A stretch of DNA of 64,000 nt from Ornithinimicrobium humiphilum (GCF_006716885.1 NZ_VFPU01000001.1:1488001-1552000), one strand, 5' to 3'. Shown: positions 11,432-23,000, counted from the first letter of the stretch. The notes: generated from the letters alone by a model not told the origin. Translations and numbers: made by a program.

Positions 11432-12985
11432 ATGACGACGACGACCTCCCACGACGTGGTGGTGGTCGGTGGTGGCCACAACGGCCTCACCGCGGCCGCC
11501 TACCTGGCCCGCGCCGGCCGCTCGGTGCTCCTCCTCGAGCGGCAGGACGCCCTCGGCGGGGCGACGGTCTCCGCCGAGGCCTTCCCCGGCATGGGTGCAC
11601 GGCTGTCCCGCTACAGCTATCTGGTCAGCCTGCTGCCGCGGCAGATCGTCGACGACCTGGGGCTGTCGCTGCGGTTGGCCCGGCGTCGCTACTCCTCCTA
11701 CACCCCGGTCCCCGGCGACCCTGGTGCCGGCCTGCTGGTCGACAACCAGGACGCCGCGGCGACGGCGCGCTCCTTCGCGGCCGTGGGCGCTGCCGGTGAC
11801 GCGGCGCGGTGGGAAGAGTTCTACCGCCGCACCGGGCGGCTGGCGCGGGCGATCTGGCCGACGGTGACCGACCCTCTGCCGCGCCGCTCCGAGGTCGCCG
11901 AGCGCATCGGGGACCCCTCGCTGGTCCACGACTTCCTGGAGCGACCGCTGGGCGAGGTCGTGGAGTCGACCTTCACCTCCGACCTGGTGCGCGGCGTCGT
12001 GCTCACCGACGGCCTCATCTCGACCTTCGCCCACCCGCACGAGGCCGACCTGCGGCACAACGTCTGCTTCCTCTACCACGTGGTCGGTGGCGGCACGGGG
12101 GACTGGGACGTGCCGATCGGCGGTATGGGGCAGGTGTCCGGTCAGCTGGAAGCGGCCGCCCGGGACGCGGGGGCCGAGCTGCGCACCGGCGCCACCGTGA
12201 CGAACGTGGAGGAGGGTGCGGTCACGTGGCAGGACGACGCGGGGACCGAGCACCGGGCGACCGCCGGCCACGTGCTGTGGGCCGCCGCTCCGACCGTGCT
12301 GGACGACCTCATGGGCGCGACGCACGCGCGGGTCGAGGGTGCCCAGGTCAAGGTCAACCTGCTGCTCTCCCGGCTGCCGAGGCTGCGGGACACGTTGGTG
12401 GACCCGGTCGCGGCCTTCGGCGGCACCTTCCACATCAACGAGACCTACGACCAGCTCACCGTCGCGCACGACGCGGCCGTCGCCGGGCGGGTGCCGGAGC
12501 CGATGCCGGCGGAGATCTACTGCCACTCCCTGACCGACCCCTCGATCCTGTCGCCGGGGTTGCAGGCCTCGGGCGCCCAGACGCTGACGGTCTTCACGCT
12601 GCAGACCCCCGACCGGCTGCTCGACGAGACCGACGAGGGCATGCGCGTCCGCCTGGAGCGCGCCACCCTCGACTCGCTCAGCTCGGTGCTCGCCGAGCCC
12701 ATCGACGACGTCGTCCTGCGCGACCCGCAGGGGCGGCCGTGCGTGGAGACGCGCACGACCCGGGACCTGGAGGCCTCGCTGGCCATGCCGGGAGGCAACA
12801 TCTTCCACGCCCCCCTCACCTGGCCGTGGGCCGCGGACGACGACCCGCTCGACACCCCCGCACGCCGGTGGGGCGTGGAGACGGCATACCCGGGGGTCAT
12901 GCTGGCCGGCGCGGGCTCCCGCCGTGGTGGCGGGGTCAGCGCGCTGGGCGGCTACCACGCCGCCCGGGCCGTGCTGGAGTCCTGA
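11432..12985 (+). CDS. PYROXD2-like FAD/NAD(P)-dependent oxidoreductase
   Basis: 517 residues. The N-terminus HDVVVVGGGHNGLTAAAYLARAG is the dinucleotide-binding GxGxxG/N motif seen in phytoene-desaturase-like flavoproteins, followed by LLLERQDALGGATVSAEAFPG (FAD-binding). The C-terminus ends with PGVMLAGAGSRRGGGVSALGGYHAAR, which resembles the CrtI/PYROXD2 FAD-closing motif. There are no carotenoid genes nearby, so I favour the PYROXD2-like oxidoreductase family over a true phytoene desaturase. Substrate unknown. The gene starts 26 bp after gdhA and has its own likely leaderless promoter. Confidence 0.82.
   Translation: MTTTTSHDVVVVGGGHNGLTAAAYLARAGRSVLLLERQDALGGATVSAEAFPGMGARLSRYSYLVSLLPRQIVDDLGLSLRLARRRYSSYTPVPGDPGAGLLVDNQDAAATARSFAAVGAAGDAARWEEFYRRTGRLARAIWPTVTDPLPRRSEVAERIGDPSLVHDFLERPLGEVVESTFTSDLVRGVVLTDGLISTFAHPHEADLRHNVCFLYHVVGGGTGDWDVPIGGMGQVSGQLEAAARDAGAELRTGATVTNVEEGAVTWQDDAGTEHRATAGHVLWAAAPTVLDDLMGATHARVEGAQVKVNLLLSRLPRLRDTLVDPVAAFGGTFHINETYDQLTVAHDAAVAGRVPEPMPAEIYCHSLTDPSILSPGLQASGAQTLTVFTLQTPDRLLDETDEGMRVRLERATLDSLSSVLAEPIDDVVLRDPQGRPCVETRTTRDLEASLAMPGGNIFHAPLTWPWAADDDPLDTPARRWGVETAYPGVMLAGAGSRRGGGVSALGGYHAARAVLES
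12881..12889 (+). repeat. ACGGCATAC word
   Basis: Inside the PYROXD2-like gene, read as Thr-Ala-Tyr with the rare codon GCA. Confidence 0.7.
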
Positions 12986-13031
12986 CCACCGGCTCTCCCA
13001 CCGTGCACTCCCGTCGTGGGAGGGCGGACGT

Positions 13032-13067
13032 GGAAGGGGCCCACGCCGTGCGGCGTGGGCCCCTTCC
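13032..13067. terminator. Bidirectional terminator
   Basis: 17-nt perfect arms (13032-13048 and 13051-13067) with a 2-nt spacer between the convergent PYROXD2-like and NSS small-subunit genes. There is no T-run. Confidence 0.8.
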
Positions 13068-13085
13068 GTCGTGACGGGCGACCGA

Positions 13086-13268
13086 TCAGGTGTCGCGGAA
13101 CGGGTGCGGCTGGCTGCCGCGCTCCTCGTCGTCGCGGACGAGGTCGGGGTCCTCGTGCGGACCGCCGACGACCTCCGGCCGGCTGCGCAGATACATGATC
13201 GCGGCGATCAGTCCGCCCCAGACGAGCACGAGGGCGACGATCATCATGACGATGGCGATGGGGTCCAT
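13086..13268 (-). CDS. MetS-type small subunit of an NSS transporter
   Basis: 60 residues. One membrane helix (about 4-27, IAIVMMIVALVLVWGGLIAAIMY) is followed by a charged cytoplasmic tail. This is the methionine/alanine import NSS small-subunit family, typified by MetS, which is required for activity of its large partner MetP in Corynebacterium. The ATG (13268-13266) shares its A with the TGA of the upstream large subunit (TGATG), with GAGGAGGAG just before it, so the two are translationally coupled. Confidence 0.9.
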   Translation of the reverse strand: MDPIAIVMMIVALVLVWGGLIAAIMYLRSRPEVVGGPHEDPDLVRDDEERGSQPHPFRDT

Positions 13269-14821
13269 CAGCGGTTCTCCTCCTCGAGCTCGGGCCAGGG
13301 ACGGAACGCGGAATCGTCACGATCCTTCCACGGCAGCGCCGTGAGGATCGCCGACATGACCAGGGCGAAGGCCAGCGTGCCCCAGCCGAAGATCCCGACG
13401 TACCAGCCCGGCAGGCCCTCGTAGCCCTCGCTGACGAGGGTGATGAGCTTCTGGACCAGCATGATGACGAGGAAGACCGGCGCCACGATGCCGACGAGCG
13501 CCAGCCACCAGTTGCCCAGGTGGAAGGTGGAGACCGCGTTGAGGTGGCTGCGGAGCAGCTGGCCCCGGCGGAACACCCAGACCACGAGGACGGACATCAC
13601 GATCGCCGAGAGCACGATGCCGACGTTGTTGGCGAACTGGTCGACCGTGTCGAGCGCGAGCAGGCCCGAGGTGGTCGAGAAGAGCGAGAACGAGATCAGC
13701 GCGCAGACGGCCGAGACCGAGATCGCGCTGACCCGCCAGGACAGGCCGAACTTCTCCTGCACGGTCGCCGCCACACCCAGCAGGATCGAGATCAGCGAGG
13801 TGAAGCCGGCGATCACCAGCGAGGCGAAGAAGACCGCGCCGAAGATGTTGCCGCCCGGCATCTCGGAGATGACCGCGGGGAAGGTGACGAAGGACAGGAT
13901 CGGGCCGGTGAGCCCCTCCAGCTCGTCGATCTGCACGCTCTGGCGGAAGGCCAGGAAGCCCAGCGTCGCGAAGACGCCGATGCCCGCGAGCAGCTCGAAG
14001 GAGGAGTTGGCGAAGGCGACCACGAGACCGGAGCTCGTCATGTTGGCCTTGCGGCGCTGGTAGGACGCGTAAGTGACCATGATGCCGAAGGCGATCGACA
14101 GCGAGAAGAAGATCTGGCTGTAGGCCGCGATCCACACGTCGAGGTCGAGCAGGGCGCCCCAGTCGGGGGTGAAGAAGGCGTTCAGGCCGTCCATGGCGCC
14201 GGGCAGCGTCAGCGCCCGGATGACCAGGCCCGCGAAGGCGATGCCCAGCAGCGGGATGCCGATGACGTTGACCTTCTCGACGCCCTTGGCGACGCCGAGC
14301 GCGAGGACCACCAGCACGGCGATCCAGACCACGGCCAGCGGGATGGCGACGGAGGAGACGATCGTCGTGGACACACCCGGGTCGCTCACCTGCAGGTACT
14401 CGCCGACGAAGAAGCCGGCGGTGTCCTCGCCCCAGCGCAGGTCGAAGGCGAAGACGAAGTAGCTCAGCGCCCAGGCGATGACGGCCGCGTAGTAGACCGA
14501 GATGATGAACGAGAGCATGATCTGGAACCAGCCCAGAGCCTCGGCCTTCTTCTTCATGCGCCGGTAGGCCAGGGGGGCGGCACCGCGGTAGCGGTGGCCG
14601 ATGGCGTAGTCCAGGAACAGGATGGGGATACCGGCGGTCAGCAGCGCCACGAGGTAGGGGATGAGGAAGGCTCCTCCACCGCTCTCGTAGGCGACGCCCG
14701 GGAACCGCCAGATGTTGCCCAGACCGACCGCCGACCCGATCGCCGCGAGGATGAACCCGGTGTTGCCGGTCCACGTCTCGCGGTTCTCGGGGGCGACGCG
14801 GGCAGGTGTTGTCTCTGCCAC
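13268..14821 (-). CDS. Sodium-dependent NSS family amino-acid transporter, large subunit
   Basis: 517 residues, GTG start at 14821 preceded by AGGAGG at good spacing. GFILAAIGSAVGLGNIWRFP (about 23-42) is the sodium-binding helix 1 signature of neurotransmitter:sodium symporters (LeuT fold). About twelve helices follow. With the MetS-type subunit immediately downstream, import of methionine and/or alanine is the best guess by analogy with MetPS, but the substrate is not proven. The region upstream to aroQ (14822-14996) must hold divergent promoters. Confidence 0.9.
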   Translation of the reverse strand: MAETTPARVAPENRETWTGNTGFILAAIGSAVGLGNIWRFPGVAYESGGGAFLIPYLVALLTAGIPILFLDYAIGHRYRGAAPLAYRRMKKKAEALGWFQIMLSFIISVYYAAVIAWALSYFVFAFDLRWGEDTAGFFVGEYLQVSDPGVSTTIVSSVAIPLAVVWIAVLVVLALGVAKGVEKVNVIGIPLLGIAFAGLVIRALTLPGAMDGLNAFFTPDWGALLDLDVWIAAYSQIFFSLSIAFGIMVTYASYQRRKANMTSSGLVVAFANSSFELLAGIGVFATLGFLAFRQSVQIDELEGLTGPILSFVTFPAVISEMPGGNIFGAVFFASLVIAGFTSLISILLGVAATVQEKFGLSWRVSAISVSAVCALISFSLFSTTSGLLALDTVDQFANNVGIVLSAIVMSVLVVWVFRRGQLLRSHLNAVSTFHLGNWWLALVGIVAPVFLVIMLVQKLITLVSEGYEGLPGWYVGIFGWGTLAFALVMSAILTALPWKDRDDSAFRPWPELEEENR

Positions 14822-14996
14822 GACGAGCCTCCTCCGTGAGGTTGGGGTTGGGGATCAGTGGACCGAGCCGGAACGCGGGGGCCTGCGGCTCGATCCTGCC
14901 GAATGTAGCGGACAACCACGGGGACCGGAACCAACCCCCCGGTGGGTCGCGCACCCGCGTCTGCGCAGGTCGAGGGCGCTGTGCCACGCTGGGGCC

Positions 14997-15446
14997 ATGA
15001 CGCGGCGGATCCTCGTGCTCAACGGCCCCAACCTCAACCTGCTCGGCACCCGCGAGCCGGAGATCTACGGGACGACCACGCTCGCCGACGTCGAGGCGCT
15101 CTGCGCCGCAGAGGCGACCCGGCACGGGCTGCAGGCCACCTGCGTCCAGACGAACTCCGAGGGCGCCCTGGTCGACGCGCTCCACGAGGCCGCTGCCGCC
15201 GGGGACGTGGTGGGGGTCGTGCTCAACGCGGCGGCCTACACCCACACCTCGGTGGCGCTGCTCGACGCGATCAAGGCCACCCGGCTGCCGACCGTCGAGG
15301 TCCACATCTCCAACCCGCACGCCCGCGAGGCCTTCCGGCACGTCTCCTACGTCTCGCCGGTGGCCGAGGCGGTCATCGCCGGCGCCGGCGCGGACGGCTA
15401 CCGCTACGCGGTCGACCTGCTCGCTCGCCGCCACGGCGCGGCCTGA
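14997..15446 (+). CDS. aroQ: Type II 3-dehydroquinate dehydratase
   Basis: 149 residues, the normal size of the type II enzyme, which dehydrates 3-dehydroquinate to 3-dehydroshikimate in the shikimate pathway. VLNGPNLNLLGTREPEIYG (about 7-25) holds the catalytic Arg and Tyr of the flexible lid; QTNSEGALVDALHEA, LNAAAYTHTS and EVHISNPHAREAFRH are all present. The start is the first ATG of the conserved N-terminus. CACGCT lies 6 nt before the ATG, a weak match to the leaderless -10 pattern. No other shikimate gene is adjacent. Confidence 0.95.
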   Translation: MTRRILVLNGPNLNLLGTREPEIYGTTTLADVEALCAAEATRHGLQATCVQTNSEGALVDALHEAAAAGDVVGVVLNAAAYTHTSVALLDAIKATRLPTVEVHISNPHAREAFRHVSYVSPVAEAVIAGAGADGYRYAVDLLARRHGAA

Positions 15447-15455
15447 GCAGGGCGT

Positions 15456-15464
15456 ACGGCATAC
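15456..15464 (+). repeat. ACGGCATAC word
   Basis: Intergenic, between aroQ and the DUF429 gene, followed by CC. Confidence 0.7.
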
Positions 15465-15501
15465 CCTCCGGGGGCGGGGCCGGCCCGGGCGAGGCCGGTC
15501 C

Positions 15502-15507
15502 TAGAGT
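15502..15507 (+). promoter_or_regulatory. -10 element for a leaderless transcript
   Basis: TAGAGT, 7 nt before the ATG at 15515 of the DUF429 gene. Confidence 0.55.
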
Positions 15508-15514
15508 GGGGCGC

Positions 15515-16432
15515 ATGGGAGTCACGGAGTGGTGGCGCCGGATCACCGGCAAGGAAGGATCGGCCGCGCCGAAGCGGCCCACGACGACGACGAGCACGGG
15601 CGCGGGCCGCCGGGGCGCCGCCCCCGCCACCAAGGCGGGACCGACGAAGGCCGGGCCGGCGAAGTCAGGACCGAAGCAGGCCACGCCCAGGAAGAGCACG
15701 GCGGTCAGCAAGCCGACCGGACGGCCGGGACGCCGCACCGCGCCCGACCCAGCGCTCCCCGTGATGGGCGTGGACACCTGCCGCACCGGCTGGGTCGGTG
15801 CCGTGCTCGACCCCTCGGGCCACGGGACGCCCCACCTGTTCGTGAAGCCGACCATCGCCGAGCTCGTGGCCGAGGCGGGGCCCCTCGCCGTGGTCGCCGT
15901 GCCCGTGCCCATCGGGCTGCCCGACGAGTCGCGCCGCGAGGCCGACCGCCAGGCTCGGACCTTCCTCGGCCCGGCCGGCGCCGCGGTCGTGCCCACGCCG
16001 GTCCGCGACGCCGTCTACGCGGCCACCTTCGGCGAGGCCAACCAGGTCAACCGGGCCAAGATCGGCGCGGGCGTCGCGCAGCAGGCCTACGCCCTGCGCC
16101 CGCGCATCGTGGAGGTCGACGCCTGGCTGCGCCAGGACCTGCCCTTCACGGTTGTCGAGGTCAGCCCCGAGGTGTCCTTCGCCGAGATGGCAGGGGCCCC
16201 GCTGGGCAGCCGCCGCCGCTCGCACGCCGGGACCGAGGAGCGTCGCACGGTGCTCGCCGACCACGGCGTCGTGGTGCCCGGCGCGCTTCCCGTGGGCGTC
16301 GCCACCGACGACGTCGTCGACGCCTGCGCGGCGGCCTGGACGGCCCACCGCGTCAAGACCGGGCAGGCGCGCAGCCTGCCCGAGCAGCCCGAGACCTTCT
16401 CCGACGGCATCCCCGCCGCCATCCACGTCTGA
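15515..16432 (+). CDS. DUF429 domain protein with basic N-terminal extension
   Basis: 305 residues. Residues 1-80 are rich in Lys, Pro, Ala and Thr (KAGPTKAGPAKSGP and similar) and look disordered and possibly nucleic-acid binding. From about 83 (LPVMGVDTCRTGWVGAVL) the DUF429 domain begins; this is a predicted RNase H-like fold whose function is not established. Conserved family features include VPVPIGLPDESRREADRQAR, TPVRDAVYAA, VVEVSPEVSFAEMAG and the C-terminal DDVVDACAAAWTA. The next gene begins 25 bp later and may share the transcript. Confidence 0.78.
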   Translation: MGVTEWWRRITGKEGSAAPKRPTTTTSTGAGRRGAAPATKAGPTKAGPAKSGPKQATPRKSTAVSKPTGRPGRRTAPDPALPVMGVDTCRTGWVGAVLDPSGHGTPHLFVKPTIAELVAEAGPLAVVAVPVPIGLPDESRREADRQARTFLGPAGAAVVPTPVRDAVYAATFGEANQVNRAKIGAGVAQQAYALRPRIVEVDAWLRQDLPFTVVEVSPEVSFAEMAGAPLGSRRRSHAGTEERRTVLADHGVVVPGALPVGVATDDVVDACAAAWTAHRVKTGQARSLPEQPETFSDGIPAAIHV

Positions 16433-16456
16433 CCCGACCGCCAGGAGGCAGAACCG

Positions 16457-17959
<1,503 letters not shown>

Positions 17960-17968
17960 CCCGCGACG

Positions 17969-18004
17969 CCAGGCAGGCCCGCCCGACGCGGCGGGCCTGC
18001 CTGG
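17969..18004 (+). terminator. Terminator after the aldehyde dehydrogenase gene
   Basis: 15-bp perfect stem (17969-17983 with 17990-18004) and 6-nt loop, nine bases after the stop codon. Confidence 0.82.
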
Positions 18005-18036
18005 ACCGCAGCCGCGGGTCTGGGACAATCTCGGGT

Positions 18037-18438
18037 ATGACGAAGCACCCGATCCTGCTGACCCTCCAGATCGTCGCCACCCTCTCCGCGCTGCTCGGCG
18101 TGGTCCAGGCCGTGCTCGGCTTCCGGATCGTCTCCGGCACCTGGGTGCCCTCGCACGGCATGATCGGCAACCTGACCTTCGTCGTCGCCCTGGTGGCCGC
18201 CGTCGTGGCCTTCCTGTGGATGCGCCGCAGCGGCAACAAGAGCCTGTTCATGCACGCCGCCGGTATGGCCGTGGTCGCCCTGGCCCAGGTCGCGATGGGT
18301 GAGATGGGTCTGCGCGCCCCGCACATCGCGGTCGGCGTCGCCTACCTGCTCGGCGCCGTGGCGCTGGCCACCCTGGCCATCCGCAAGCCGGGCGAGGTCG
18401 AGGCTCCGCCCGTGCCGCGCGAGCGTCTCCAGGGCTGA
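18037..18438 (+). CDS. Small four-helix membrane protein
   Basis: 133 residues, ATG 18037. Four hydrophobic segments (about 6-28, 42-61, 70-90 and 98-115) are separated by short loops; the tail ends in a charged PGEVEAPPVPRERLQG. I do not recognise the family with certainty. GACAAT (18024-18029) lies 7 nt before the ATG and fits a leaderless promoter. It sits between two terminating units and has no evident operon partner. Confidence 0.7.
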   Translation: MTKHPILLTLQIVATLSALLGVVQAVLGFRIVSGTWVPSHGMIGNLTFVVALVAAVVAFLWMRRSGNKSLFMHAAGMAVVALAQVAMGEMGLRAPHIAVGVAYLLGAVALATLAIRKPGEVEAPPVPRERLQG

Positions 18439-18504
18439 CGCCCCTCGGCGCGGTCTCCCGCCGGTGGTCGTCGGCGAGCTCGCCCTCATCGTGCGAGCTC
18501 GCGC

Positions 18505-19326
18505 TCAGGGGCGGGCAGGGATACCTGCCAGCAGGTCCGACGCCGCGACCATCGACGGGCCGTACCACGTGAGCAGCCGACCGCTCACCAGCTGCGTCGG
18601 CGTCCGCCGGAACGCCTCCGGGCCGTCCTGCGGCGTGAAGACGTAGGGCTCGTCGGGAAGCAGCACCACGTCGGCGCCCGCGCCGTCCAGCTCGTCGAGC
18701 TCGACCGCGGGATAGCGGTCCGGATGCTCGCCGAAGACGTTCTCCAGACCCGCCCGGCGGAGCAGGTCGCCCGTGAACGTCCGGGAGCCGACCACCATCC
18801 ACGGGTCACGCCATACCGGCACGGCGACCCGGGCGCGGACCGGTGGGAGGACGTCGTCCGGAGACTCCACCGAGCCGTGCGCGGCGCCCTCCGCGCCGCC
18901 GGGCCCGCCCCACGCCTCCTGCACCTCGTCCAGCCAGTCGGGGACGTCCCAGAGCAGCACCTCGGTGAAGAGCCGGTGCAGCACGGACAGCGCCTGGGGC
19001 ACCGACTCGACGACGCCCACCCACACCGGCATCCCTGCCTTACGCAGCCGGCGGACGTCGAGCTCGCGGTTCTCCTCCTGCACGCACAGCACGACCTGCG
19101 GCGCGAGCTGCTCCACGGCGGCGCGGTCGGGGTTCTTGGTGCCGCGCACCCGGGTCACCTCGAGGTCGGCGGGGTGGGTGCACCAGTCGGTCGCCCCGAC
19201 GAGTGCCTCGCGGCGGGTGGCGGCCACGGCCTCGGTGAGCGACGGCACGAGCGAGACCACCCGCTCGACGGGTCCGGCGGGCAGCTCGACGGGGGTGCCC
19301 AGGTCGTCGACGATGGTGCGCGTCAT
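18505..19326 (-). CDS. BtuF-like helical-backbone metal/cobalamin receptor, cytosolic
   Basis: 273 residues from ATG 19326. It has the periplasmic-binding-protein fold of the BtuF type: RVVSLVPSLTEAVAATRREALVGATDWCTHP at about 23-53, a long helix region, and a C-terminal TQLVSGRLLTWYGPSM near the end. There is no signal peptide or lipobox, and no ABC transporter genes adjoin, so it is probably cytosolic. Homologues are annotated as cobalamin-binding proteins, but ligand is unproven. TAGCGT 7 nt upstream suggests leaderless transcription, divergent from the MarR gene. Confidence 0.75.
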   Translation of the reverse strand: MTRTIVDDLGTPVELPAGPVERVVSLVPSLTEAVAATRREALVGATDWCTHPADLEVTRVRGTKNPDRAAVEQLAPQVVLCVQEENRELDVRRLRKAGMPVWVGVVESVPQALSVLHRLFTEVLLWDVPDWLDEVQEAWGGPGGAEGAAHGSVESPDDVLPPVRARVAVPVWRDPWMVVGSRTFTGDLLRRAGLENVFGEHPDRYPAVELDELDGAGADVVLLPDEPYVFTPQDGPEAFRRTPTQLVSGRLLTWYGPSMVAASDLLAGIPARP

Positions 19327-19333
19327 ACGCCGC

Positions 19334-19339
19334 ACGCTA
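19334..19339 (-). promoter_or_regulatory. -10 element for a leaderless transcript
   Basis: TAGCGT on the minus strand, 7 nt from the ATG at 19326 of the BtuF-like gene. Confidence 0.55.
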
Positions 19340-19433
19340 GGTGATCGCCCCGACGCGCGCGCGTCGAGCCCCGGTGCGTCGCACGTCGCGCCCGGGCGCG
19401 CCGTGGTCCCTGCCGCCCGCCACGGCGAGCCCG

Positions 19434-19439
19434 TAGCCT
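19434..19439 (+). promoter_or_regulatory. -10 element for a leaderless transcript
   Basis: TAGCCT, 7 nt before the GTG at 19447 of the MarR gene. Confidence 0.5.
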
Positions 19440-19446
19440 GGGCCGT

Positions 19447-19974
19447 GTGAGCGCCGAACGAGACCCCATCCGCCTCGCCCACCAGCAGTGGGTGCGGCAC
19501 GGCTGGAAGGACGCGGCCGACGGTATGGCGATGGTCACCTCCCTGACGAGGGTCAACCAGCTGCTCTCCGAGCGCATCGACGCCGTGCTGCGGCCCCTGG
19601 GGCTGACCTTCGCCCGCTACGAGGTGCTGCGCCTGCTGGCCTTCGTCGCCGAGACCGGTGGGGAGATGGCCATGGCGCGACTCGGGTCGCTGCTGCAGGT
19701 GCACCCCACGAGCGTCACCAGCGCGGTGGAGCGCCTGGTGCGCCAGGGGTATGTCGTGCGCGTCCGCAGCGAGACCGACCGGCGGGTGGTGCTCACCTCG
19801 TTGACCGAGGCCGGGAAGGCGGTCGTGGAGGAGGCCACCGCGGGCCTGAACCGCGAGGTCTTCGAGCGGCCCGGGCTGTCTCCTGCGCAGGTGGCCCAGC
19901 TGACCGCGCTGCTCGCTGCGCTGCGTGCCGAGGCCGGTGACCACGTGCAGCCGGCACCTGTCCCGAGCAGATAG
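19447..19974 (+). CDS. MarR family transcriptional regulator
   Basis: 175 residues, GTG start. The winged helix spans about 50-135: RYEVLRLLAFVAETGGEMAMARLGSLLQVHPTSVTSAVERLVRQGYVVR followed by the wing SETDRRVVLTSLTEAGK. Flanking helices would dimerise. It is encoded 54 bp upstream of icmF in the same direction, so it may regulate that gene in response to an acyl-CoA or aromatic ligand; this is inference from position. The gene ends at TAG 19972-19974, immediately before the likely icmF promoter. Confidence 0.88.
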   Translation: MSAERDPIRLAHQQWVRHGWKDAADGMAMVTSLTRVNQLLSERIDAVLRPLGLTFARYEVLRLLAFVAETGGEMAMARLGSLLQVHPTSVTSAVERLVRQGYVVRVRSETDRRVVLTSLTEAGKAVVEEATAGLNREVFERPGLSPAQVAQLTALLAALRAEAGDHVQPAPVPSR

Positions 19975-19984
19975 TTGGATGTCC

Positions 19985-19990
19985 TAGTAT
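19985..19990 (+). promoter_or_regulatory. Candidate -10 element of icmF
   Basis: TAGTAT in the 54-bp gap; a start near 19997 would leave a leader of about 30 nt with the GAGGA ribosome site. No clear -35 lies upstream. Confidence 0.45.
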
Positions 19991-20028
19991 CTACCGGAAG
20001 ACCCCCGCGAACCCCCCGAGGAACCCTC

Positions 20029-23000
20029 ATGGCCGAGCGCACCCTGCACACCCTTCGCCACCCGGTCCGGATCGTCACGGCCGCGAGCCTGTTCGACGGT
20101 CACGACGCCTCCATCAACATCATGCGCCGCATCATGCAGAGCCAGGGCGCGGAGGTGATCCACCTGGGGCACAACCGCTCGGTCCAGGAGGTCGTCGAGG
20201 CGGTCGTGGACGAGGACGCCAACGCGGTGGCGATCTCCTCCTACCAGGGCGGGCACGTCGAGTACTTCGAGTACCTCGTGCAGCAGCTGGCCGCGCACGG
20301 CGTGCCGCACGTCAACGTCGTCGGCGGTGGCGGCGGCGTGATCGTGCCCGAGGAGATCGCCCGCCTGCGGGAGTCCGGGGTCACGATCTTCTCGCCGGAG
20401 GACGGCCAGCGCCTTGGTCTGCCCGGCATGGTCAACCAGGTCCTCGCCGAGTCGGACGTCGACCTGTGGGAGGTGGCCGGCTCGGCCGACGTCGACGCCG
20501 TGCTCGCGGGCGACCGTGCCGCCCTCGCCCGGACGATCACCGGCGCCGAGACCGGCGCCCTGCCGGAGGAGGACCGCCGGCGCTACGCCGAGGCCGCGGC
20601 CGCGCGGGCCGGCAGCGTGCCGGTCCTGGGCATCACCGGCACGGGCGGCTCGGGCAAGTCGTCGCTGACCGACGAGCTGATCCGGCGCTTCCGCGTGGAC
20701 CAGGGCGACCGTCTCAAGATCGCCGTAATGGCGATCGACCCCACCCGCCGCAAGGGCGGCGGGGCGTTGCTGGGCGACCGCATCCGCATGAACTCCATCA
20801 GCCAGGTCATCAGCGGCAGCGACAAGGGCGAGGAGGTCCGCCCGTTCTTCCGCTCCATGGCGACCCGCGGCGAGCGCGAGGTGCCCGACGCCCTCCCGGT
20901 GGCGCTGGACGTCCTCAAGGCCGCCGGCTTCGACCTGGTCGTCGTCGAGACCCCCGGCATCGGGCAGGGCGACGCCGGCATCGTGCCCTTCGTCGACTGC
21001 TCGCTCTACGTCATGACGCCGGAGTTCGGCGCCGCCAGCCAGCTGGAGAAGATCGACATGCTCGACTTCGCCGACGTCGTGGCCATCAACAAGTTCGAGC
21101 GCCGCGGCGCCATGGACGCGCTGCGGGACGTGGGCCGCCAGATGGTCCGCAACCGCGAGGCCTTCGGCAAGCGGCCCGAGGACATGCCCGTCTTCGGCAC
21201 GTCGGCGGCCACCTTCAACGACGACGGGGTGACCGCGCTCTACCAGGAGCTGCTCGAGCTGCTGCGGGGCAAGGGGCTGGAGACGCAGGAGGGCGTCCTG
21301 CCGCGCACCGACGTCCGCCACTCCTCCACGCTGCGCCAGATCGTCCCGCCGTCGCGGGTGCGCTACCTCTCCGAGATCGCCGACACGGTGCGCCGCTACC
21401 ACGCCGACACCGAGCGCTGGGCCGAGGCCGCGAGCCGCGTGCAGCGCCTGGAGATGGTCGACGACGAGCTCGCGAGCCGCGGCACCACCGACCACGCGGT
21501 CGACGAGCTGCTCGACGAGGCCCGCGCCCAGCTCCCCGTCGAGGTCAAGGAGCTGCAGGAGCGCTGGCCCTCGACCGTCGAGGCCTACTCGGGCGACGAG
21601 CACACGGTGACGGTCCGCGACAAGCAGATCACCACCAGGCTGACCAAGGAGTCGCTCTCCGGCACCAAGGTGCCGCGGGTGGCGCTGCCGCGCTATCGCG
21701 ACGCCGGCGACATGGTGCGCTTCTGGCGCCGGGAGAACCTGCCCGGCTACTTCCCGTTCACGGCGGGCGTCTTCCCGTTCAAGCGCGACAACGAGGACCC
21801 GGCCCGCATGTTCGCCGGCGAGGGCGACCCGTTCCGCACCAACCGCCGCTTCAAGCTGCTCTCCGAGGACCAGCCGGCGACGCGCCTGTCCACGGCCTTC
21901 GACTCCGTCACGCTCTACGGGCGCGACCCCGACGAGCGCCCGGACATCTACGGCAAGATCGGCACCTCGGGCGTCTCGGTCGCGACGCTGGACGACATGA
22001 AGGCGCTCTACGACGGCTTCGACCTGCTCTCGCCGACCACCTCGGTGTCGATGACGATCAACGGCCCGGCGCCGACGGTGCTGGCCTTCTTCCTCAACAC
22101 CGCCATCGACCAGCAGCTCGAGCGCTTCCGCGAGAAGGAGGGCCGCGAGCCGTCCGGCGCCGAGGCGGAGGAGCTGCGCGCCTACGCCCTCGCCAACGTC
22201 CGCGGCACCGTCCAGGCGGACATCCTCAAGGAGGACCAGGGCCAAAACACCTGCCTGTTCACCACCGAGTTCTCGCTCCGGATGATGGGCGACATCCAGG
22301 AGTGGTTCATCGAGAACGGCGTGCGCAACTTCTACTCCGTCTCGATCTCGGGCTACCACATCGCCGAGGCCGGGGCGAACCCCCTGAGCCAGCTCGCGTT
22401 CACCCTGGCCAACGGCTTCACCTACGTGGAGTCCTACCTGGCCCGGGGTATGGACGTGAACGACTTCGCGCCGAACCTCTCCTTCTTCTTCTCCAACGGC
22501 ATGGACCCGGAGTACTCCGTGATCGGCCGGGTCGCTCGCCGCATCTGGGCGGTCGCGATGCGCGAGAGGTACGGCGCCAACGAGCGCAGCCAGAAGCTGA
22601 AGTACCACGTGCAGACGTCCGGCCGGTCGTTGCACGCCCAGGAGATGGACTTCAACGACATCCGCACGACGCTGCAGGCGCTCATCGCGATCTACGACAA
22701 CGCCAACAGCCTCCACACCAACGCCTACGACGAGGCCGTCACCACCCCGACCACCGAGTCGGTGCGCCGGGCGCTGGCGATCCAGCTCATCATCAACAAG
22801 GAGTGGGGCCTGGCGATGAACGAGAACCCCAACCAGGGGTCGTTCATCATCGACGAGCTCACCGACCTGGTCGAGGAGGCCGTGCTCGCGGAGTTCGACC
22901 GCATCTCCGAGCGGGGCGGTGTCCTCGGCGCCATGGAGACCGGCTACCAGCGTGGGCGCATCCAGGACGAGTCGCTGCTCTACGAGCACCGCAAGCACGA

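Noticed and set aside
12881..12889. In-gene ACGGCATAC words as operators for nearby genes
   Set aside because: They occur deep inside genes as often as between genes, so promoter control cannot be their shared role.
13032..13067. Long inverted repeats as insertion-sequence ends
   Set aside because: Each is a single hairpin beside a stop codon with no transposase; they are terminators.
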